Below are positions 1-3,078 of a stretch of DNA of 5,437 bases, one piece after another; positions within the stretch are counted from its first letter, which is position 1; each line of letters opens with the position of its first letter. Location: positions 1 through 5,437 of the forward strand of contig DQEK01000199.1 of assembly GCA_003533545.1 (NCBI GenBank). The letters run 5' to 3'. The translations under genes and the position numbers were made by a program. Source of the DNA: Acidobacteriota bacterium. GTDB taxonomy: Bacteria > Acidobacteriota > Vicinamibacteria > Vicinamibacterales > UBA8438. The notes under the pieces are model-generated. The model saw nothing but the letters and a program-made list of their open reading frames with translations, had not been told where the DNA came from and searched no databases.

Positions 1-20
1 TCTGTGAACTTGATCACAGA
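1..20. promoter_or_regulatory. CRP/FNR-family-type operator palindrome
   Basis: A perfect inverted repeat, TCTGTGA-N6-TCACAGA, sits at the left edge. Its core at 3-18 is TGTGA-N6-TCACA, the consensus bound by CRP-family regulators (E. coli CRP, actinobacterial GlxR/Crp). It lies about 180 bases upstream of the oxidase start, which is far for direct activation, so it may instead serve a promoter to the left of the window. The match is seen directly; binding by any regulator is inference. Confidence 0.45.
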
Positions 21-66
21 GCACTGACGCCCAATCCTTCGTCCGTAAGCGGGTTGTCGCGCATCC

Positions 67-82
67 ACGTGAGCCGTCACGT
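67..82. repeat. Short dyad upstream of the multicopper oxidase
   Basis: ACGTGA (67-72) and TCACGT (77-82) are perfect complements separated by four bases. The right arm overlaps a tandem GTCAC-GTCAC at 76-85. It could be an operator or a small RNA hairpin in the leader of the oxidase gene. No protein family is identifiable from the sequence alone. Confidence 0.3.
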
Positions 83-190
83 CACCCGTTAGCTCTTTCA
101 GGCCGAGATTCGTGTTGTACCCCCTGGTAGATTTTCGGTTCGAATCAGCCGCATCGACGTAATGCAATTGACGGCAAAGAGAGGCTGTGC

Positions 191-195
191 GAGGG
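191..195 (+). promoter_or_regulatory. Shine-Dalgarno site deciding the oxidase start
   Basis: GAGGG at 191-195 is followed by six bases and then GTG at 202, an ideal ribosome-binding spacing. The competing upstream GTG at 187 has GAGG at 181-184, only two bases away, which is too close for normal initiation. This favours translation from 202. Confidence 0.55.
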
Positions 196-201
196 TACCT
201 T

Positions 202-1689
202 GTGATCGAAATATGGGCTCATTGGCCGCGCTGGATTGCGGCAGTATTGACTGTGTTCTCGGTGTTGCTGGCAAGTCACCCTAGTGCGAGCCAGTCGCTG
301 CAGCCAAGCGGGTGGGACGCTGAAATCCGGTTGCCGGAAGCCCCGGATTTGAACCCTGATCCGAGGGTTGTCGAGATTGAGATGGAAGCGCGGGTGGCGA
401 CCGTCGAGCTCGCGCCTGGCTTGGCGGCCGAGGCTTGGACCTACAACGGTCTGCTCCCGGGACCACTCATCCGCGTGAACGTCGGTGACCGGCTCATCGT
501 CCGATTCACGAACAGCCTTCCGGACTCGACGACCATCCATTGGCACGGGTTGCGAATCCCAATTGAGATGGATGGGGTGCCCGGCTACTCTCAGGCCCCT
601 GTGGAACCGGGCGCTTCGTTTACCTACGACTTCGTCGTGCCCGATGCGGGGATTTACTGGTATCACCCGCACGTCATGTCGGCGGCTCAGGTCGGTTTTG
701 GTCTGTATGGGGCGTTCCTTGTGGAAGACCCCGACGAAGACGTTGGTGTCTCTGACGACCTAGTGGTGCTCTTGAGCGATATCGAGTTAACCGAAGATGG
801 CGTTCTTGAGTCCCCCAACACCGGAGGTTCTACCGGGATGGCATTCGGGCGCGAGGGGAACCACGTGCTCGTCAACGGTAAGAAGTTTCCGTCACTGACC
901 GCCCGTTCCGGTGCCCCGCAGCGGTGGAGAGTGATCAATGCTGCCAAGAGCCGGTATTTCAAACTGGCCTTCGACACGGGCGAAGCCCGTCGGTTCAAGA
1001 AGATCGGCGGCGATGGCGGACTCCTTGAATATTCTGTCGAACTGGATCAGGTGGTTCTCGGTGCGGGTGAACGGGCCGATGTGATTGTGGTTCCCACTGC
1101 TGAGCCCGCCAGCCATCTAACCGTTGTGTCGTTACTGCACGATCGCGGCTACGGCAGCACGGAACTGCGGGATACTTCTGAACTTATCGATATCACGATG
1201 GCGGACATGCCGGTGTACAGGAGTGGTCCGCTCCCTGAGTTGCGGCGCAACATCGTGCCGTTCAGCACGACCGGTGCAACTCCAGTCAAACTGGACTTGA
1301 CGTTGAGTCAAGACCCGCTCGATAAGTCGTTCCAGTACGGTATTAACGGTGTTCCGTTCTGGGATGCAACACCCGTATTGGCAAACCTGGGTGAAACTCA
1401 ACTTTGGACCGTCGAAAACACGACTCCTTGGTCTCACCCCCTTCACCTTCACGGTTTCTTCTTCTTGGTGCTCGACGAAAACGGGCAGCCCGTTCGGCCG
1501 CTGGAGTGGAAAGACACGGTTGATATCCCCTTCGAGGAGACGCGACAGCTCGTCGTGCAGTTTGACGACGACCGTCCCGGTACGTGGATCTTTCATTGTC
1601 ACATCCTGGACCACGCCGGCGGCGGTTTGCTCAATGCCGTGCACCTCGGTTTGCCTGAGGAAGTGTTCAAGCCCATGGCCGCCCACTGA
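202..1689 (+). CDS. Exported three-domain multicopper oxidase (laccase/CueO-like)
   Basis: Predicted copper enzyme that oxidises a substrate (phenolic, metal ion such as Cu(I), or other) and reduces O2 to water outside the cytoplasm. Numbering is from GTG 202 (495 aa). A Sec-type signal has Arg near residue 11, a hydrophobic core at about 12-24 and a likely cleavage site near 29-31; no twin-arginine motif is seen. Three cupredoxin domains span about 55-175, 180-335 and 340-490. All four copper motifs are present: HWHG (H113, H115), YHPH (H155, H157), HPLHLHG (H412, H415, H417) and HCHILDH (H465, C466, H467, H471). The axial type 1 position, five residues after H471, is Leu476 where CueO and CotA have Met. 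No Met-rich CueO-type insert is visible, so cuprous oxidase activity is not assured. GTG 187 would add five residues; an in-frame TGA at 169 blocks anything longer. The next gene is convergent. The family call is very secure; the substrate is unknown. Confidence 0.95.
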   Translation: MIEIWAHWPRWIAAVLTVFSVLLASHPSASQSLQPSGWDAEIRLPEAPDLNPDPRVVEIEMEARVATVELAPGLAAEAWTYNGLLPGPLIRVNVGDRLIVRFTNSLPDSTTIHWHGLRIPIEMDGVPGYSQAPVEPGASFTYDFVVPDAGIYWYHPHVMSAAQVGFGLYGAFLVEDPDEDVGVSDDLVVLLSDIELTEDGVLESPNTGGSTGMAFGREGNHVLVNGKKFPSLTARSGAPQRWRVINAAKSRYFKLAFDTGEARRFKKIGGDGGLLEYSVELDQVVLGAGERADVIVVPTAEPASHLTVVSLLHDRGYGSTELRDTSELIDITMADMPVYRSGPLPELRRNIVPFSTTGATPVKLDLTLSQDPLDKSFQYGINGVPFWDATPVLANLGETQLWTVENTTPWSHPLHLHGFFFLVLDENGQPVRPLEWKDTVDIPFEETRQLVVQFDDDRPGTWIFHCHILDHAGGGLLNAVHLGLPEEVFKPMAAH

Positions 1690-1789
1690 TGCAATAGCCC
1701 GGTTGTGGTGGGCGGTTCACTGTAGTCGAACGCCTCGCCCGCGAGTGAGACGCTGCGCACCCGCGTGAGCCGTAAGCCTTCGCGTTGGA

Positions 1790-1806
1790 CCGCTGCCCGC
1801 CAGCGG
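1790..1806. repeat. Small GC hairpin downstream of the oxidase
   Basis: CCGCTG (1790-1795) and CAGCGG (1801-1806) form a perfect six-pair stem around the loop CCCGC. An alternative pairing of CTGCC (1793-1797) with GGCAG (1805-1809) competes with it. It lies about 100 bases past the oxidase stop with no following T tract, so a terminator role is only possible. Confidence 0.35.
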
Positions 1807-1821
1807 CAGGGTCGGCGCCTA

Positions 1822-1836
1822 CACGGCATCGCCGTG
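1822..1836. terminator. Possible terminator-like hairpin
   Basis: CACGGC (1822-1827), loop ATC and GCCGTG (1831-1836) form a perfect six-pair hairpin between the two convergent genes. Position suits a transcription end for either gene, but the poly-U tract of an intrinsic terminator is missing on both strands. Treat it as a structured 3' element rather than a proven terminator. Confidence 0.25.
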
Positions 1837-1871
1837 ATCGGGGTCGGTCAACGATGAATTGTGCCCGCGGC

Positions 1872-1930
1872 GACCGCCTAAGCTTTGAAGCTCAGTGCCA
1901 GTCGGTCACCTGTTAGGCGGTCTCTGAGCT
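1872..1930. repeat. Two interleaved inverted repeats over the methyltransferase stop codon
   Basis: GACCGCCTAA (1872-1881) pairs perfectly with TTAGGCGGTC (1913-1922), ten base pairs. AGCTCAG (1889-1895) pairs perfectly with CTGAGCT (1924-1930), seven base pairs. The arms alternate rather than nest, which is the topology of an H-type pseudoknot with one base between the two 3' arms. On the minus strand the structure covers the last codons, the TGA stop (1906-1908) and the start of the 3' UTR of the methyltransferase mRNA. The pairing is seen directly; folding and function are inference. Confidence 0.5.
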
Positions 1931-2574
1931 AAGCCTTTGAAGCACGCGTAGTTCTGTGCGGCCGTCGGCGACTCGAGTTCACTTTCCAGCACCGCCAAAC
2001 AGTCGGCATCCCTGAATCCCATCCGCTGCAATAGTTGGAGGTGGGTCGTTATCTCAAATCGTCCCGGTTCGTATTCGTGTGTGGCGAGCTCAGGCTTGAT
2101 GAAGTCGCCGTTCAGAAACAGCCCACCATCTTGCAGTATCCGTGCGCAAGCCCCGTAGACGGCCGAGACGTGCTTGCGGCTACCTAGGTCGTGCAAAGTC
2201 CACGTTGACACAATGGCGTGCACAGGGGTTGGCACACTCCTGCACCAGTTGTCTTTGACGAGGTCAGCTTGAAGATAGGCGACTCGGGGCGCATGCGCGC
2301 TGAGCCTGTGACGGGCAAGATCAAGCATCGGGCGGGAGAAGTCGATGCCCCAGTAGTGCACGTCGGGTAGCAGGTTCAGAAGATGTTCGGCCAGATATCC
2401 AGGGCCGAGACCGAGTTCGACAATGCAGCCGTTCGCTGGAATGTGTGATCGCACTTCCGACGACATGAGCGCGAACAACTCCAGCCGTTCCGGAGTCGGC
2501 ACGAAGCGGGTAGCCCAGGCCGATGCGAAGGCTTCGTCATGGAACTTGTGATGCGCGCCTATGACAGGTTTCAC
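1906..2574 (-). CDS. Class I SAM-dependent methyltransferase
   Basis: Predicted cytoplasmic methyltransferase of 222 aa with a single Rossmann-like domain, transferring a methyl group from S-adenosylmethionine to an unidentified acceptor. The glycine-rich motif I is VELGLGPGY (about 52-60). The acidic residue after strand 2 is D78 in WGIDFS. QADL (102-105) fits the adenine-binding position, STWTLHDL (123-130) the strand 4 motif, and LQDGGLFLNGDF (147-158) the post-strand region. The C-terminal YACFKGL resembles the last strand of small methyltransferase type 11/12 proteins. It starts at GTG 2574, the most upstream start in frame because a TGA lies just before it. A minus-strand GGAGG at 2590-2586 is about 11 bases away, slightly long. 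No membrane segment or signal is seen. It is transcribed towards the oxidase gene and away from the DUF305 gene. The fold is secure; the substrate cannot be read from sequence. Confidence 0.85.
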   Translation of the reverse strand: MKPVIGAHHKFHDEAFASAWATRFVPTPERLELFALMSSEVRSHIPANGCIVELGLGPGYLAEHLLNLLPDVHYWGIDFSRPMLDLARHRLSAHAPRVAYLQADLVKDNWCRSVPTPVHAIVSTWTLHDLGSRKHVSAVYGACARILQDGGLFLNGDFIKPELATHEYEPGRFEITTHLQLLQRMGFRDADCLAVLESELESPTAAQNYACFKGLAQRPPNR

Positions 2575-2585
2575 TGGATGTCATG

Positions 2586-2590
2586 CCTCC
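2586..2590 (-). promoter_or_regulatory. Shine-Dalgarno of the methyltransferase
   Basis: On the minus strand GGAGG lies 11 bases before GTG 2574. A closer ATG at 2584-2582 is out of frame, would have almost no spacing, and opens only about 15 codons, so it is not taken as a gene start. Confidence 0.5.
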
Positions 2591-2607
2591 ACGGGTCGAT
2601 GACCGCC

Positions 2608-2625
2608 AATTATATGAACCTAATT
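2608..2625. promoter_or_regulatory. Candidate operator over the methyltransferase promoter
   Basis: AATTA (2608-2612) and TAATT (2621-2625) form an inverted repeat with an eight-base spacer that covers the -10 box and part of the spacer. CTAATTAG at 2620-2627 is itself a palindrome. A repressor bound here would block the methyltransferase promoter. The ATATGAAC string at 2612-2619 faintly resembles an ArsR/SmtB half-site but has no partner half. Confidence 0.3.
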
Positions 2626-2635
2626 AGATGATCAA
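2609..2635 (-). promoter_or_regulatory. Sigma-70-type promoter of the methyltransferase
   Basis: Reading the minus strand, TTGATC (2635-2630) and a perfect TATAAT (2614-2609) are separated by 15 bases, shorter than the usual 17. Transcription would start near 2602, giving a leader of about 28 bases that contains the GGAGG ribosome site. The strip is strikingly AT-rich against its surroundings. Confidence 0.55.
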
Positions 2636-2737
2636 GGGCCAGTTAGGAATTGGCGCTTACACACACGAGCGGCGAAGTCCATCCACGTCGGCACCGCACT
2701 CAGCATTGAACCCCTTGCGCGTCAGCGGTAGCATGGC

Positions 2738-2757
2738 GCCGACGCGTGGGCGTCGGC
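2738..2757. repeat. Perfect 8-bp GC hairpin
   Basis: GCCGACGC (2738-2745) pairs perfectly with GCGTCGGC (2750-2757) around the loop GTGG. No T-run follows on either strand, so this is not a standard terminator. It could be part of an RNA leader or an operator for the DUF305 gene. Confidence 0.5.
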
Positions 2758-3063
2758 AGGGCCTGGCGAGGGGTATACTGCGGGTCAAACTACACACAGT
2801 CACAATGCTTAAAACGCTTCTCGGGCGACTGCCACGCCAAAGTGCCTCGCGAGTTGGTCGGTCAGGGGTTGCTTGAGTCGCCAGCGGTAGGATTGGCGTC
2901 AACATCGGCATTCGCTTCACCGTTGATGGTCGTGCGCTCGGACGAATGCGAACTGATGAACGAGACATCCCCAAACGGTGGCGGCGTGAGTGCAACACGG
3001 TGCGGCCGTACAGTGCCTAGCTTGCCGGCGCCCGGCCCCGGAGACCATCCGACCCACGCATCC

Positions 3064-3067
3064 GAGG
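3064..3067 (+). promoter_or_regulatory. Weak Shine-Dalgarno before the DUF305-LVIVD gene
   Basis: GAGG at 3064-3067 lies 11 bases before ATG 3079. Spacing is long, but no better site precedes the upstream in-frame starts at 2926 or 2956. Confidence 0.35.
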
Positions 3068-3078
3068 TAGTCAACCCC

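Larger units (their letters stand above)
1690..1905. other. Convergent intergenic region
   Basis: This 216-base gap separates the 3' ends of the oxidase (+) and the methyltransferase (-). No convincing coding sequence is seen. It holds two compact hairpins (1790-1806 and 1822-1836) and the left arms of a long inverted-repeat system that continues into the methyltransferase gene. None is followed by a T-run, so no classical intrinsic terminator is assigned. Confidence 0.6.
2575..3078. other. Divergent intergenic region without a convincing gene
   Basis: About 500 bases separate the starts of the methyltransferase (-) and the DUF305 gene (+). The left end holds the methyltransferase promoter. 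The rest shows a perfect GC hairpin at 2738-2757, a TATACT hexamer at 2774-2779 without a good -35 partner, a long-range seven-base complement (2824-2830 with 2876-2882), and a five-pair hairpin at 3024-3036. The 82-codon frame 2628-2876 and the minus-strand frames here have arginine/serine/proline-rich translations with no recognisable motif and are not called. Confidence 0.55.

Noticed and set aside
136..146. GGTTCGAATC, identical to a tRNA T-arm loop
   Set aside because: The flanking bases do not make the five-pair T stem, and no acceptor, D or anticodon arms are found in the preceding 70 bases, so it is not a tRNA or a recognisable tRNA fragment.
145..672. 175-codon minus-strand frame
   Set aside because: It lies antisense to the start of the clearly real multicopper oxidase, and its translation has no recognisable motif.
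1132..1686. 184-codon minus-strand frame
   Set aside because: It is the antisense shadow of the oxidase C-terminal cupredoxin domain, whose copper motifs are on the plus strand.
1876..1918. GCCTAAG...GTTAGGC resembling an integron attC site
   Set aside because: On either strand one of the two core boxes has a mismatch at the crucial G/C position, the element is only about 43 bases, internal L boxes are absent, and no integrase or second cassette is seen.
2628..2876. 82-codon plus-strand frame in the divergent intergenic region
   Set aside because: No ribosome site, the ATG overlaps the -35 region of the methyltransferase promoter, and the Arg/Ser-rich translation matches no family I recognise.
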